A program made the position numbers and the translations under genes. A stretch of DNA of 64,000 nucleotides. Origin: RGIG8775 sp045121195 (GTDB taxonomy: Bacteria > Bacillota > Clostridia > Oscillospirales > CAG-272). Shown here one piece after another: positions 25,663-33,852 of this stretch. The stretch lies in NCBI GenBank assembly GCA_045121195.1, contig JBGVFO010000044.1, positions 13,995-77,994 on the forward strand. The letters run 5' to 3'. Every line of letters starts with the position of its first letter. Position 1 is the first letter of the stretch. The notes under the pieces were generated by a model. It worked only from the letters and a program-made list of their open reading frames with translations, was not told the DNA's origin and did no database searches.

Positions 25663-26829
25663 ATGAAAGAGATCTATCTTGACAACAGCGCCACAACGCC
25701 GCTTTGCACGGAGGCTATCGACGCGATGACCGAGGCGATGGCGGTGTACGGCAATCCCTCGTCCCTCCATTCGGTAGGACTGGCGGCAGAGCGTCTGTTG
25801 GATCGCGCAAGAGAGGCCATTGGAAGTGCGCTCGGGGTTCGGGTCATGAAGCCGGGGCAGTTGATCTTCACCTCCTGCGGGACCGAGGCAACGAACCTTG
25901 CGATCCGCGGGTGCGTATACGCCAAGACAAGACGGGGTGCCAATAAGATCATTACCACCGATTCCGAGCATCCCGCCACGGAAAATACCCTTCACGCCCT
26001 GGAGTCGGACGGTTTCCACGTTGTTCGGATCGCCACCCGAGGCGGCGTGCTGGATATGGCGCAGGTAGAGAGGGAATTGGACGCGGAGACCCTGATGGTA
26101 ACGATGATGCTCGTGAACAACGAAACAGGTGCGCGGTACGATCTGGAAAGGGTATTTGCGTTAGCAAAGCAGAAAAATCCTCAGGTCGTTACCCACTGTG
26201 ACGCGATCCAGGGCTTTATGAAATGCAAATTTACCCCCGCTTCTCTCGGTGCCGATCTTATCAGCATCAGTGCCCACAAGGTTCACGGACCCAAGGGCGT
26301 GGGCGCGTTATACGTGAGCGCGGACGTTTTGAAGCAGAGAAGGCTGACCCCCATTCTGCACGGCGGCGGTCAGGAATTCGGTTTCCGTTCGGGAACCGAA
26401 AATGTCATCGGAATTACAGGCTTCGGTGCGGCGGTCAAAGCGGTGTTGCCCACACTGGGGGAAAGCATTGCGAAAATGGCGGCGCTTCGGGAATATACGG
26501 TTCTGAAGCTGTCAGCGCTTGACGTGCGCTTGAATATTCCGCTTGGAGCTGCGGCACCGCATATTATCAATTTCACGTTGCCCAACATCAAGAGTGAAAC
26601 GATGCTCCACTATTTATCGGGAGAGGGCGTGTTCGTTTCCAGCGGCTCTGCCTGCTCCTCCCATTCCCGTGAGCCAAGCAGAGCACTGACGGCGTTCGGT
26701 CTTTCGGCACAGGATGCCGATTGCTCGATCCGCGTCAGCCTTTCGGCGGAAAATACCGAGGCGGATATCGATACGTTTATTGAGCGCCTTCGCAACGGAC
26801 TTTGTGTTCTGGTAAGAACCAAGCGCTAA
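25663..26829 (+). CDS. Cysteine desulfurase (NifS/IscS family)
   Basis: PLP enzyme that removes sulfur from cysteine for Fe-S clusters and thiolated tRNAs. MKEIYLDNSATTPL at the N-terminus, TSCGTEATNLAI (about residue 67), the PLP Lys in ISISAHKVHGPKGVG (about 205), FRSGTENV and the catalytic Cys in VSSGSACSSHSREPS (about 325). 388 residues, full length. mnmA, a tRNA thiolase that needs such a sulfur donor, lies 13 kb away on the same strand; a functional link is only possible, not shown. Confidence 0.92.
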   Translation: MKEIYLDNSATTPLCTEAIDAMTEAMAVYGNPSSLHSVGLAAERLLDRAREAIGSALGVRVMKPGQLIFTSCGTEATNLAIRGCVYAKTRRGANKIITTDSEHPATENTLHALESDGFHVVRIATRGGVLDMAQVERELDAETLMVTMMLVNNETGARYDLERVFALAKQKNPQVVTHCDAIQGFMKCKFTPASLGADLISISAHKVHGPKGVGALYVSADVLKQRRLTPILHGGGQEFGFRSGTENVIGITGFGAAVKAVLPTLGESIAKMAALREYTVLKLSALDVRLNIPLGAAAPHIINFTLPNIKSETMLHYLSGEGVFVSSGSACSSHSREPSRALTAFGLSAQDADCSIRVSLSAENTEADIDTFIERLRNGLCVLVRTKR

Positions 26830-26833
26830 AAAG

Positions 26834-26872
26834 AAAAGACGGAAGCAACCCTTCGGTTGCTTCCGTCTTTTT
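26834..26872. terminator. Bidirectional terminator between desulfurase gene and rsmA
   Basis: AAAAGACGGAAGCAACC-CTTC-GGTTGCTTCCGTCTTTT, a 17-bp perfect stem, between convergent genes. Confidence 0.92.
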
Positions 26873-26874
26873 TA

Positions 26875-27735
26875 TTATTTCGTCGCTTCATAAAGCCTGT
26901 CGGCAAGATCAATGAACATATTGACGTCCAGCTTTTCTCCGCGGATGTCGGGGCGGTGACCGCCTGCGGCGATCGCGTCGGCAAGCTGCTCCTTCGGGAT
27001 CTCGGGGAAGGCGAAGGACAGGGCGTTCAGAAGGGTCTTGCGTCGTTGCTCAAACGCTGCCTTGATGACCTTGAAAAAGAGTGCCTCGTCAAGCGGCTTT
27101 CTCGGCGGCTCCTTGTAAAGCTTGATGCGAACCACGCTGGAGTTGACCTTGGGCGGGGGAACGAATCTGTCGGCGGGAACGGTAAACAGCTTTTCCGCTT
27201 CTCCGTAATAGGCAAGAACGGCGGTGATCGCCCCGCAGTCGCGGCTGCCCGGCTTGGCACAAAGTCGGTCTGCCACCTCGGATTGGATCATCAGGGTGAT
27301 GTAATCAAAGGGGAGGCGAGATTCCAACAGCTTCATCAAAATCGGCGTGGTGATATAATAGGGAATGTTGGCGCAGACCGAAACGCCCTCCGCAAAGAAG
27401 GGAGCAAGGATCGACTCAAGGTCTGCCTTCATCACGTCCTCATTGATGACGGTTACATTTTTGTAGCTGTCCAGCGTATAGGAGAGGACAGGGATCAGTC
27501 CCTTGTCAATTTCCAGGGAAATAACACGCTCGTAGCGCTCTGCGAGAGCGGCGGTCAGGGTTCCGATGCCGGGACCGATCTCAAGAATGGTCTTCGAGTC
27601 GCCGTTACAGCAATAGTCGGCAATGTCTTCGACCACCATTCTGTCGGTGAGAAAGTTTTGCCCGAACTCCTTGTGAAATTTGATGCCGTAGACCGACATG
27701 ATCTGTTTTATGGTTTTAATATCGCAAAGATTCAT
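26875..27735 (-). CDS. rsmA: 16S rRNA dimethyladenosine transferase
   Basis: RsmA/KsgA dimethylates two adjacent adenosines near the 3' end of 16S rRNA. 286 residues with the family opening KEFGQNFLTDR, SAM motif ILEIGPGIGTLTAAL, SLEIDKGL, and the catalytic NIPYYITTPI (N-x-x-Y-Y variant). PPPKVNSSVVRI is the typical downstream block. I prefer the ATG at 27735 because AAAGG sits nine bases before it, whereas it abuts the alternative ATG at 27744. Confidence 0.94.
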   Translation of the reverse strand: MNLCDIKTIKQIMSVYGIKFHKEFGQNFLTDRMVVEDIADYCCNGDSKTILEIGPGIGTLTAALAERYERVISLEIDKGLIPVLSYTLDSYKNVTVINEDVMKADLESILAPFFAEGVSVCANIPYYITTPILMKLLESRLPFDYITLMIQSEVADRLCAKPGSRDCGAITAVLAYYGEAEKLFTVPADRFVPPPKVNSSVVRIKLYKEPPRKPLDEALFFKVIKAAFEQRRKTLLNALSFAFPEIPKEQLADAIAAGGHRPDIRGEKLDVNMFIDLADRLYEATK

Positions 27736-27765
27736 TGATTTCATCCTTTATTATGTTCTTTTTTT

Positions 27766-27794
27766 ATTCTATCACAAATTTCCGAGAAATGCAA
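27766..27794 (-). promoter_or_regulatory. Promoter of rsmA
   Basis: Minus strand TTGCAT (27789-27794), 17 bases, TAGAAT (27766-27771). Confidence 0.65.
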
Positions 27795-27831
27795 CAGCAA
27801 ATATTTTGGCGCAAAAATCGCAAGATACGTC

Positions 27832-27860
27832 TTGAAATATTGAAAAAAAACTGCTATAAT
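27832..27860 (+). promoter_or_regulatory. Promoter of the FAD oxidoreductase gene
   Basis: TTGAAA (27832-27837), 17 bases, TATAAT (27855-27860). Confidence 0.75.
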
Positions 27861-27893
27861 GGTGAAAGATTATCATGAGGAAGGAGAAGCGGT

Positions 27894-29678
27894 ATGCTGG
27901 AAAGAAGAAAGCTGCAGACCGAGCTGTGCGTGATAGGCGGCGGTCTTGCCGGAATGTGTGCGGCGATTGCCGCGGCAAGGGAGGGACTTCAGGTAGTCCT
28001 GATGCAGGAGCGCCCCGTGCTGGGTGGAAATACCTCCTCGGAGATCCGTATGTGGATCTGCGGCGCTCGTGGCTTTGGCAATCGGGAAACGGGAATTATT
28101 GAGGAGATCCTACTTGAAAATCTTCGCAGAAATCCCACCAAGAATATATACGTTTGGCAGATGGTCCTCAATGAGTTTGTCGAGCGTGAAAAAAACATCA
28201 CCCTTCTTCTCAACTGCACCTGTAACGATGCCGAGGTGGAGACGGGCGAATTTGAGGACGGAAGAACGGTCCGCATCAAACGGATCAGCGGTTATCAGAT
28301 GACTACCCAGCGCTTTATCGACGTAGAAGCGAAGCTGTACGCCGATTGCTCGGGTGACAGTATTCTGGCCCCCCTTACCGGGGCAGAGTTCCGCATCGGT
28401 CGCGAAAGCGCCGAGGAATTTGGCGAGGACACGTCGGTTACCGTTGCCGATAAGATGACTATGGGTAACAGTTGCCTTCTGCAGGGCAGAGAAACCACGG
28501 GAAAGATCCCCTTCGTGACACCGCCCGACGCCGTGCAGTTTGAACCCGAGGTGATTGCCCGCCGAAAGCCCAAGATGGAGCGCAATATCGAAAACTTCTG
28601 GTATCTGGAGCTTGGTGGCGATCGGGATATCATTGCCGATGCCGAGGAGATCGCGGCAGATCTGGTTCCTCTTGCCAAGGGAATGTGGAACTACGTGAAG
28701 AACTCGGGTGAGTACGAGACAGACAACTGGGATCTTGAATTTTTCGGATTCCTTCCCGGAAAGCGCGAATCCCGCCGTATGATGGGCGAATATATCATAA
28801 CCGAGCGGGATATTGCAGGGGATACGATCTTTCCCGATACCGTCGCCTTTGGCGGATGGGGACTTGACGATCACTATCCTGCGGGCTTCTACTATGCGGG
28901 TCACCCCAATAAAGACGTAAAAACGCCTGCGCCCTATTGTATCCCGTACCGCGCCCTGTATTCGAAAAACGTGGAGAATCTGTACTTTGCGGGACGCAAT
29001 ATCAGTATGACGCATATGGCGATGAGCAGTGTTCGCGTGATGGCGACCTGCGCGCTTCTCGGTGAGGCGGTGGGAACGGCGGCGTCGGTGGCGGTTCGTC
29101 ACGGCGTAACTCCTCACGGCGTGTATAAGGAGCATCTGGAGGAGCTACAGGGCATTCTTATGAAAAACGATTGTTTCCTGCCGCATTTTGAACGGGAACG
29201 CGCTCCTATCTGTATGCTTACCCCCGTGGAAAACGGAGAGGATTCTCTCAAGGACGGACAGGACCGACCCAATCATATATATGGCACCGAGACCTGCGGC
29301 TGCAAGGTAAAAAACGGAACTCCCGTTGCGTATCGGTTCTGGAACGCCGTGCAGGTTCATTCGGTACATATCGTCTTTGACAGTGACCTTGAGCGAGAGA
29401 CGCTCCCGGGCGACCGTTGTGAGCAGACCCATTCGATCCGCTGTAATATCCATCTGGATAGCCCGATGAACTTCTCGCTCCCCGCGACCCTCTGCCGCAG
29501 CTTCCGTCTTGACATAGTGACGGAGGAGGGAAGACGGACGGTTGCCGAGGCGAAGGAAAACGTTCGCCGTGCATACGATTTTGTTATCGATGAGAGCGTA
29601 ACCGCCATCGAGCTTACCGTGATCGATAACTATGGAGATACGGATACTACGGGTCTTTTCTCCTTTGATTTCCAATAA
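27894..29678 (+). CDS. FAD-dependent oxidoreductase (FAD_oxidored family) with C-terminal beta domain
   Basis: 594 residues. N-terminal FAD fold TELCVIGGGLAGMCAAIAAAREG with GGNTSSEIRMWICGARG right after it, which is the signature of the FAD_oxidored family often found in polysaccharide-use loci. LYFAGRNISMTHMAMSSVRVMATCALLGEAVGTAA (about 365-400) closes the FAD domain. Residues from about 480 to the end look like a beta-sandwich. There is no signal peptide. The substrate is unknown. It is transcribed alone from its own promoter, with a terminator behind it. Confidence 0.85.
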   Translation: MLERRKLQTELCVIGGGLAGMCAAIAAAREGLQVVLMQERPVLGGNTSSEIRMWICGARGFGNRETGIIEEILLENLRRNPTKNIYVWQMVLNEFVEREKNITLLLNCTCNDAEVETGEFEDGRTVRIKRISGYQMTTQRFIDVEAKLYADCSGDSILAPLTGAEFRIGRESAEEFGEDTSVTVADKMTMGNSCLLQGRETTGKIPFVTPPDAVQFEPEVIARRKPKMERNIENFWYLELGGDRDIIADAEEIAADLVPLAKGMWNYVKNSGEYETDNWDLEFFGFLPGKRESRRMMGEYIITERDIAGDTIFPDTVAFGGWGLDDHYPAGFYYAGHPNKDVKTPAPYCIPYRALYSKNVENLYFAGRNISMTHMAMSSVRVMATCALLGEAVGTAASVAVRHGVTPHGVYKEHLEELQGILMKNDCFLPHFERERAPICMLTPVENGEDSLKDGQDRPNHIYGTETCGCKVKNGTPVAYRFWNAVQVHSVHIVFDSDLERETLPGDRCEQTHSIRCNIHLDSPMNFSLPATLCRSFRLDIVTEEGRRTVAEAKENVRRAYDFVIDESVTAIELTVIDNYGDTDTTGLFSFDFQ

Positions 29679-29685
29679 AAAACAC

Positions 29686-29719
29686 AAAAGGGCGGTCTTT
29701 TTTGAGGCTGCCCTTTTTT
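29686..29719 (+). terminator. Terminator after the FAD oxidoreductase gene
   Basis: AAAAGGGC / GCCCTTTT stem followed by T residues. Confidence 0.7.
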
Positions 29720-29748
29720 CAGAACCTGTTTATTTTGATAAAAATCTC

Positions 29749-29777
29749 TTGACAAAATATGGAGGGAAGCGTATAAT
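29749..29777 (+). promoter_or_regulatory. Promoter of the cation ATPase gene
   Basis: TTGACA (29749-29754), 17 bases, TATAAT (29772-29777): a consensus sigma-A promoter, just upstream of the riboswitch. Confidence 0.88.
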
Positions 29778-29794
29778 AGGAGCATACTCATAGA

Positions 29795-29955
29795 CCGTGG
29801 GGGAGTAGTTCGCGCGCAAGCGAGGTATGTCAACAGCTCTGCTCGAGTAAAGGCTCGAACTGGCGTACCGTAAGGAACGAGACCCATGTACAGATTCTGT
29901 ACAGTCCCTTGCGGTTGCAGGACCAAGTACAGGAAGTACTTGGTATTTTTTTTTG
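29795..29955 (+). promoter_or_regulatory. yybP-ykoY (Mn2+) riboswitch with terminator platform
   Basis: The leader contains GGGGGAGTAG (29799-29808), a GCGCGCAAGCG hairpin, GTCAACA (29829-29835), a GCTCGAG / CTCGAAC arm, TGGCGTACC and CGAGACCC (29878-29885), the conserved order of the yybP-ykoY family, which binds Mn2+ and turns on exporters. The expression platform is the hairpin at 29922-29944 with a run of T to 29954. It sits before a P-type cation ATPase, as reported for this riboswitch class in other Firmicutes. Confidence 0.85.
29922..29954 (+). terminator. Riboswitch-controlled terminator
   Basis: ACCAAGTAC-AGGAA-GTACTTGGT perfect 9-bp stem followed by a long T run. Confidence 0.9.
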
Positions 29956-29972
29956 CAGAAAGGAAGAAAACT

Positions 29973-32612
29973 ATGAACTTCTATTCGGACGCTAAGGAAG
30001 CCGTTCTCAAGGAACTTTCCGCCACAGAAGAAGGTCTTTCTTCGGCGGAAGCGGCGGCTCGGCTTGAAAAGTACGGAAAGAACAAGCTGAAAGAGGGGAA
30101 GAAGGACGGCATCGTCAAGATGTTCTTAAAGCAGCTTGCCGATCCCATGATTATCGTGCTTCTGGTTGCGGCGGTTTTGTCAGCGGTCACGGCAATCTAC
30201 AGCGGTGAATCCTTGGCGGATGTCTTTATTATTCTTTTTGTCGTGATCCTGAACGCCGTTCTCGGTGTCATTCAAGAGAGCAAGGCGGAAGAAGCGATCG
30301 AAGCGTTGAAAACCATGACGGCATCTACCTCAAAGGTGATCCGTGACGGAAAGCTTTGTATTATCAAGAGCGAGGATCTCGTAGTCGGTGATATCATTCA
30401 TCTGGAGGCGGGTGACGCAGTTCCCGCGGATGCGCGAATTCTGGAATGCGCCTCTATGAAGATCGAGGAGGCGGCACTGACGGGCGAGTCGGTTCCCGTC
30501 CTCAAGACCGACGAAGCACTGGAAAGCGCCGAGGTACCCCTCGGTGACCGAAAGAATATGGTCTATATGGGTAGCACCGTGGTTTACGGACGCGGTACTG
30601 CCGTCGTTACCGGCACGGGTATGAGCACGGAGATGGGGAAGATCGCAGATGCGTTGACCCAAGCGAAGGAGGAGGCGACTCCCCTTCAGGTCAAGCTGGC
30701 AGGTCTTAGCCGTACGCTTACCAAGCTGGTCCTTATCATCTGTGTTCTGATCTTCGCGGTCAACCTGATCCGTGCAGGCAGCTTTGGCATAGATGTGGCG
30801 TTGGATTCCTTTATGCTTGCCGTCAGCCTTGCGGTTGCGGCAATTCCCGAGGGACTTGCTACCGTGGTCACCATCGTGCTTTCCATCGGGGTTACCAAGA
30901 TGTCCAAGAGAAATGCGGTGATCCGCAAGCTTACCGCGGTGGAAACGCTGGGATGCGCGCAGGTTATCTGCTCGGATAAGACGGGAACGCTGACGCAGAA
31001 CAAAATGACGGTTGTAGACGAATACGGCGCGGCACAGGAAAAGCTGGCGCACGCCATGGCGCTTTGCTCGGATGCTGAATTCGACGAGCAGGCTGGAACC
31101 GCCGTGGGTGAGCCCACCGAGTGTGCGCTCGTCAACTACGCACATAAGCTGTCCTATAACCGCAATCAACTCAAGGTCGAATATCCCCGCGTCAGCGAGG
31201 CACCCTTCGATTCTATGAGAAAGATGATGTCCACGGTGCATCGGGATATTCACGGTTTCGTGCAGTATACCAAGGGCGCTCCCGATGAGGTCCTGAAGCG
31301 ATGCACGCATATCCTTACGGAAAACGGTGTAGAGGAGATGCGCGAAGAGCACGTTGCCGCGATCCGCGAAAAGAACAAATCCATGGCAGATAACGCGCTT
31401 CGCGTTTTGTCCGCCGCGTACCGCACGTATGAAGCGATTCCCGAGGATTGCTCCGCAGAGGTGCTTGAACGGGATATGATCTTCTTGGGGCTCTACGGTA
31501 TGATCGACCCTGTCAGACCCGAGGTAAAGGCGGCGGTCGATCAGTGCCGAACGGCGGGCATTAAGGCAGTTATGATCACGGGCGACCATATTGATACTGC
31601 CGTTGCCATCGCAAAAGAGCTTGGTATCATTAACGATGCCTCCGAAGCAATCATGGGACAGGCGCTTGACGCGCTTTCCGATGAGGAGCTGGAGGAGCAG
31701 ATCGACCAATATTCGGTTTACGCCCGCGTTCAGCCCGAGCACAAGGTCAGGATCGTTGCCGCTTGGAAGAAGCGCGGAAAGATCACCGCAATGACGGGTG
31801 ACGGCGTCAATGACGCTCCCAGCATTAAGACCGCCGATATTGGCGTTGGTATGGGTATCACGGGTACCGACGTTACCAAGAACGTGGCAGATATGATTCT
31901 TGCCGATGATAATTTTGCTACTATCGTTTCCGCGGTAGGAGAGGGAAGAAAGATCTATGCGAATATCCGCAAGGCGATCCAGTTCCTTCTGTCCTCCAAC
32001 CTGAGTGAGGTTCTCGGTGTGTTTGCCGCTACTATGATGGGCTTTACCCTGTTTAAGCCGGTTCATATTCTTTGGATCAATCTGATTACCGACAGTCTTC
32101 CTGCCCTTGCACTCGGCGTGGAGCACGGGGAGGCAGACGCGATGCAGAAGCCTCCCAGAGATTCCAAGGCAGGAATCTTCGCGGGCGGTGTCGGTCTTGA
32201 TATTGCGTATCAGGGACTTATCGTTACGGTTCTGGTTCTCGTATCCTACTTTGTTGGACACTTTATGGAGTCGGGTCTTTGGGAGATCGCCGAGAGTCCC
32301 GACGGTATGACGATGGCGTTCCTTACCATGTCGATGGCAGAGATCTTCCAATCCTTCAATATGCGATCGCGTCGCGGATCGCTCTTTACGCTCAAAAAGC
32401 AGAACGTAATGCTTTGGGGTGCGGCAGGGCTTGCGTTGCTCTTGACGACGGCGGTGATCTACGTTCCGTTCCTCAAGAATCTGTTCGGATTTACCGAGAT
32501 CTCCCTTGCTGAGTACGGTATGGCGTTGGCGCTTGCGATTTTGATCATTCCTGCAGTTGAGCTGGTGAAGCTCTTCCAGCGTCTTGCGGCAAGGCTCCGC
32601 GCCAAGAAATAA
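29973..32612 (+). CDS. P-type (P2) cation-transporting ATPase, likely Mn2+/Ca2+ export
   Basis: 879-residue pump of the SERCA/PMR1 group. N-terminal cation ATPase domain, phosphatase loop ALTGESVPV (about 160), M4 motif AAIPEGLATVVT (about 290), phosphorylation site CSDKTGTLTQNKM (Asp about 335), KGAPDEVL nucleotide site, TGDGVNDAPSIK hinge (about 610) and M6 NLITDSLPALALGVE (about 710). About ten membrane helices. Family members export Ca2+ or Mn2+; the yybP-ykoY leader makes Mn2+ detoxification the best guess. ATG 29973 follows AAAGGAAG; the longer frame from 29886 would begin inside the riboswitch. Confidence 0.92.
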   Translation: MNFYSDAKEAVLKELSATEEGLSSAEAAARLEKYGKNKLKEGKKDGIVKMFLKQLADPMIIVLLVAAVLSAVTAIYSGESLADVFIILFVVILNAVLGVIQESKAEEAIEALKTMTASTSKVIRDGKLCIIKSEDLVVGDIIHLEAGDAVPADARILECASMKIEEAALTGESVPVLKTDEALESAEVPLGDRKNMVYMGSTVVYGRGTAVVTGTGMSTEMGKIADALTQAKEEATPLQVKLAGLSRTLTKLVLIICVLIFAVNLIRAGSFGIDVALDSFMLAVSLAVAAIPEGLATVVTIVLSIGVTKMSKRNAVIRKLTAVETLGCAQVICSDKTGTLTQNKMTVVDEYGAAQEKLAHAMALCSDAEFDEQAGTAVGEPTECALVNYAHKLSYNRNQLKVEYPRVSEAPFDSMRKMMSTVHRDIHGFVQYTKGAPDEVLKRCTHILTENGVEEMREEHVAAIREKNKSMADNALRVLSAAYRTYEAIPEDCSAEVLERDMIFLGLYGMIDPVRPEVKAAVDQCRTAGIKAVMITGDHIDTAVAIAKELGIINDASEAIMGQALDALSDEELEEQIDQYSVYARVQPEHKVRIVAAWKKRGKITAMTGDGVNDAPSIKTADIGVGMGITGTDVTKNVADMILADDNFATIVSAVGEGRKIYANIRKAIQFLLSSNLSEVLGVFAATMMGFTLFKPVHILWINLITDSLPALALGVEHGEADAMQKPPRDSKAGIFAGGVGLDIAYQGLIVTVLVLVSYFVGHFMESGLWEIAESPDGMTMAFLTMSMAEIFQSFNMRSRRGSLFTLKKQNVMLWGAAGLALLLTTAVIYVPFLKNLFGFTEISLAEYGMALALAILIIPAVELVKLFQRLAARLRAKK

Positions 32613-32636
32613 TCGAATACAAAAAGGGGATGCACT

Positions 32637-32672
32637 TGGCGCACCTGCGATAAAGCAGGTGCGCCATTTTCT
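32637..32672 (+). terminator. Terminator after the cation ATPase gene
   Basis: TGGCGCACCTGC-GATAAA-GCAGGTGCGCCA perfect 12-bp stem followed by TTTTCTT. Confidence 0.9.
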
Positions 32673-32700
32673 TGACTTTACAGTGGATTTATGATATAAT
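32672..32700 (+). promoter_or_regulatory. Promoter of the orphan AT-rich gene
   Basis: TTGACT (32672-32677), 17 bases, TATAAT (32695-32700). Confidence 0.78.
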
Positions 32701-32730
32701 AGATATTAAAATGAGGAGGTGACAAGGAAT

Positions 32731-33174
32731 ATGGAATATCGAGGATTCTTGAATCTATCCGTACTTGATGATCTTATAGCTGTGCCTATTGTCATTACAC
32801 ATAAAGAGTTGAATGTTGGTGCAGAAGTTGTTATAAAAATAGAATACAAAGAGAATACATATTTAGGAACAGGAAAAAGTCTCGAATGGACAGATGCCTT
32901 TGCAAATCTTCAAAAGGCTTTGCCGGACGGTGTGAATATATGTTGCTGTATGACATGCAAACATGGAACACTATGCCCATACGGAAACATTCCTGACTAT
33001 ATTCTTTGTTCGAAAAATGTAGTAATCAATGACAAGAACGATGTCATTGATTGGCTTGACAAGGCAGACGTAGAAGCTATTAAAAAATCTTCTTTGGGTT
33101 TATGTGAGCAATATGAGGCTTCAAATGTAAATGACTACACCTATAACGACTACTCATACTATCTAAATTATTAA
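32731..33174 (+). CDS. Hypothetical protein with CCCMTCKHGTLCPYG cysteine cluster
   Basis: 147-residue protein I do not recognise. It has no signal peptide or membrane helix. A cluster of five Cys and one His (CCCMTCKHGTLCPYG, about residues 72-86) followed by a further Cys could bind a metal. The C-terminus is rich in Tyr, Asn and Asp. Base composition is clearly more AT-rich than the flanking genes, and codon choice (AAA, TTT, ATA) differs, suggesting recent acquisition. A good promoter and GAGGAGGT precede it. A GTG start at 32719 is possible, but the ATG at 32731 keeps better spacing. Confidence 0.65.
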   Translation: MEYRGFLNLSVLDDLIAVPIVITHKELNVGAEVVIKIEYKENTYLGTGKSLEWTDAFANLQKALPDGVNICCCMTCKHGTLCPYGNIPDYILCSKNVVINDKNDVIDWLDKADVEAIKKSSLGLCEQYEASNVNDYTYNDYSYYLNY

Positions 33175-33258
33175 AAGGTGTAAATTGAAATTAGCTTTGT
33201 GTCCACAAAAGCAGTGCTTGTCAGGAAATTTGACAAGGCATAGATGAACATAAAGAAA

Positions 33259-33391
33259 GGCTCCCTTGTGTAAAGGGAGCTGTCACCGAAGGTGACTGAG
33301 GGATTGTTTTACGATGAAATTTTTGCTTTTACAATCCCTCCGTCTTGCTTCGCAAGCCACCTCCCTTTACACAAGGGAGGCTCATTACCTC
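33259..33391. repeat. Palindromic MITE-like element
   Basis: Terminal inverted repeats of about 24 bases (GGCTCCCTTGTGTAAAGGGA on the left, its complement on the right) enclose a second inverted pair GAGGGATTGT / ACAATCCCTC and a smaller TCACCGAAGGTGA hairpin. The whole 133-bp unit could fold into one long stem. It encodes nothing. Similar small palindromic elements are common in intestinal Clostridia. Confidence 0.8.
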
Positions 33392-33446
33392 CCGACAGTA
33401 AAACTATAAGGTGTAACACACTATACCTTGAAGATCAAGGCGTGTG

Positions 33447-33484
33447 AAAAAAGACAGAGAATTTTCACATTCTCTGTCTTTTTT
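33447..33484. terminator. Symmetric hairpin, possible bidirectional terminator
   Basis: AAAAAAGACAGAGAAT-TTTCAC-ATTCTCTGTCTTTTTT, a perfect 16-bp stem with A and T tracts on its two sides, lying downstream of the orphan gene and of the convergent microprotein gene. Confidence 0.75.
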
Positions 33485-33486
33485 CC

Positions 33487-33535
33487 GTAGGGGCGAACTG
33501 CGTTCGCCCGCGGGCGTTCACAGAACGCCCCTACG
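33487..33535. repeat. GTAGGGGCG palindromic repeat, copy 1
   Basis: Two adjoining hairpins: GTAGGGGCGA.. / ..CGCCCCTAC at the ends with CGCCCGCGGGCG in the centre. The same element occurs at 46061-46112 with a different variable loop. Confidence 0.82.
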
Positions 33536-33616
33536 AGGATGATTATCCATCGGCAAGTAAAACCTGCTTTATGGAAGACACCCATTGTGCATTCCCTTTT
33601 TGATTGACAAATGGAT

Positions 33617-33751
33617 TTATTTGCGGTTGTTGCTCTGATTCTGATTGTTCTGGTTATTGCTCTGGTTTTGATTGTTGTTCTGATTCTGATTGTTATTCTG
33701 GTTCTGGTTATTGTTCTGATTCTTATTCTGGTTCTGATTGTTGTTCTGCAT
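33617..33751 (-). CDS. Asn/Gln-only microprotein (44 aa)
   Basis: After the initiator Met the protein consists almost entirely of Asn and Gln (NNNQNQNKNQNNNQNQ and similar), with a few Ser and Lys and a C-terminal RK. The ATG at 33751 follows AAAGGAAT at good distance, and the codons (AAC/AAT, CAG/CAA) are used without stops. A longer frame from 33805 lacks a ribosome site. No known domain. Low-complexity polar repeats of this sort occur in some spore-surface and aggregating proteins. The gene lies 101 bases downstream of the secA-linked membrane genes. Function unknown. Confidence 0.6.
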   Translation of the reverse strand: MQNNNQNQNKNQNNNQNQNNNQNQNNNQNQSNNQNNQNQSNNRK

Positions 33752-33803
33752 AGAGAGATTCCTTTCGACTCTGTACTTGGTTTTGTAATCTTGGATTACA
33801 CCC

Positions 33804-33833
33804 ATAGTATGTCCGATTTTGAAATCTGTATAC
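33804..33833 (-). promoter_or_regulatory. Possible sporulation-sigma-like promoter of the microprotein gene
   Basis: On the minus strand GTATACA (33827-33833) is followed after 15 bases by CATACTAT (33804-33811), which matches the CATA-N3-T form of SigE/SigK -10 elements. No sigma-A hexamer pair is evident here. Weak evidence. Confidence 0.3.
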
Positions 33834-33852
33834 AGATAAAAGGAAAATTTCG

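Larger units (their letters stand above)
33175..33616. other. Intergenic AT-rich stretch with repeats, no gene seen
   Basis: Between the orphan gene and the Asn/Gln-rich gene there is a 130-bp palindromic element, a simple terminator-like hairpin and a GTAGGGGCG palindrome, each listed separately. I see no convincing coding frame in this stretch. Confidence 0.75.

Noticed and set aside
30330..32351. 673-codon open frame opposite the cation ATPase gene
   Set aside because: Antisense of a gene with all P-type ATPase motifs; no initiation signal.
33259..33535. CRISPR array
   Set aside because: Repeats here are inverted palindromes, not regularly spaced direct repeats, and no cas gene is present.
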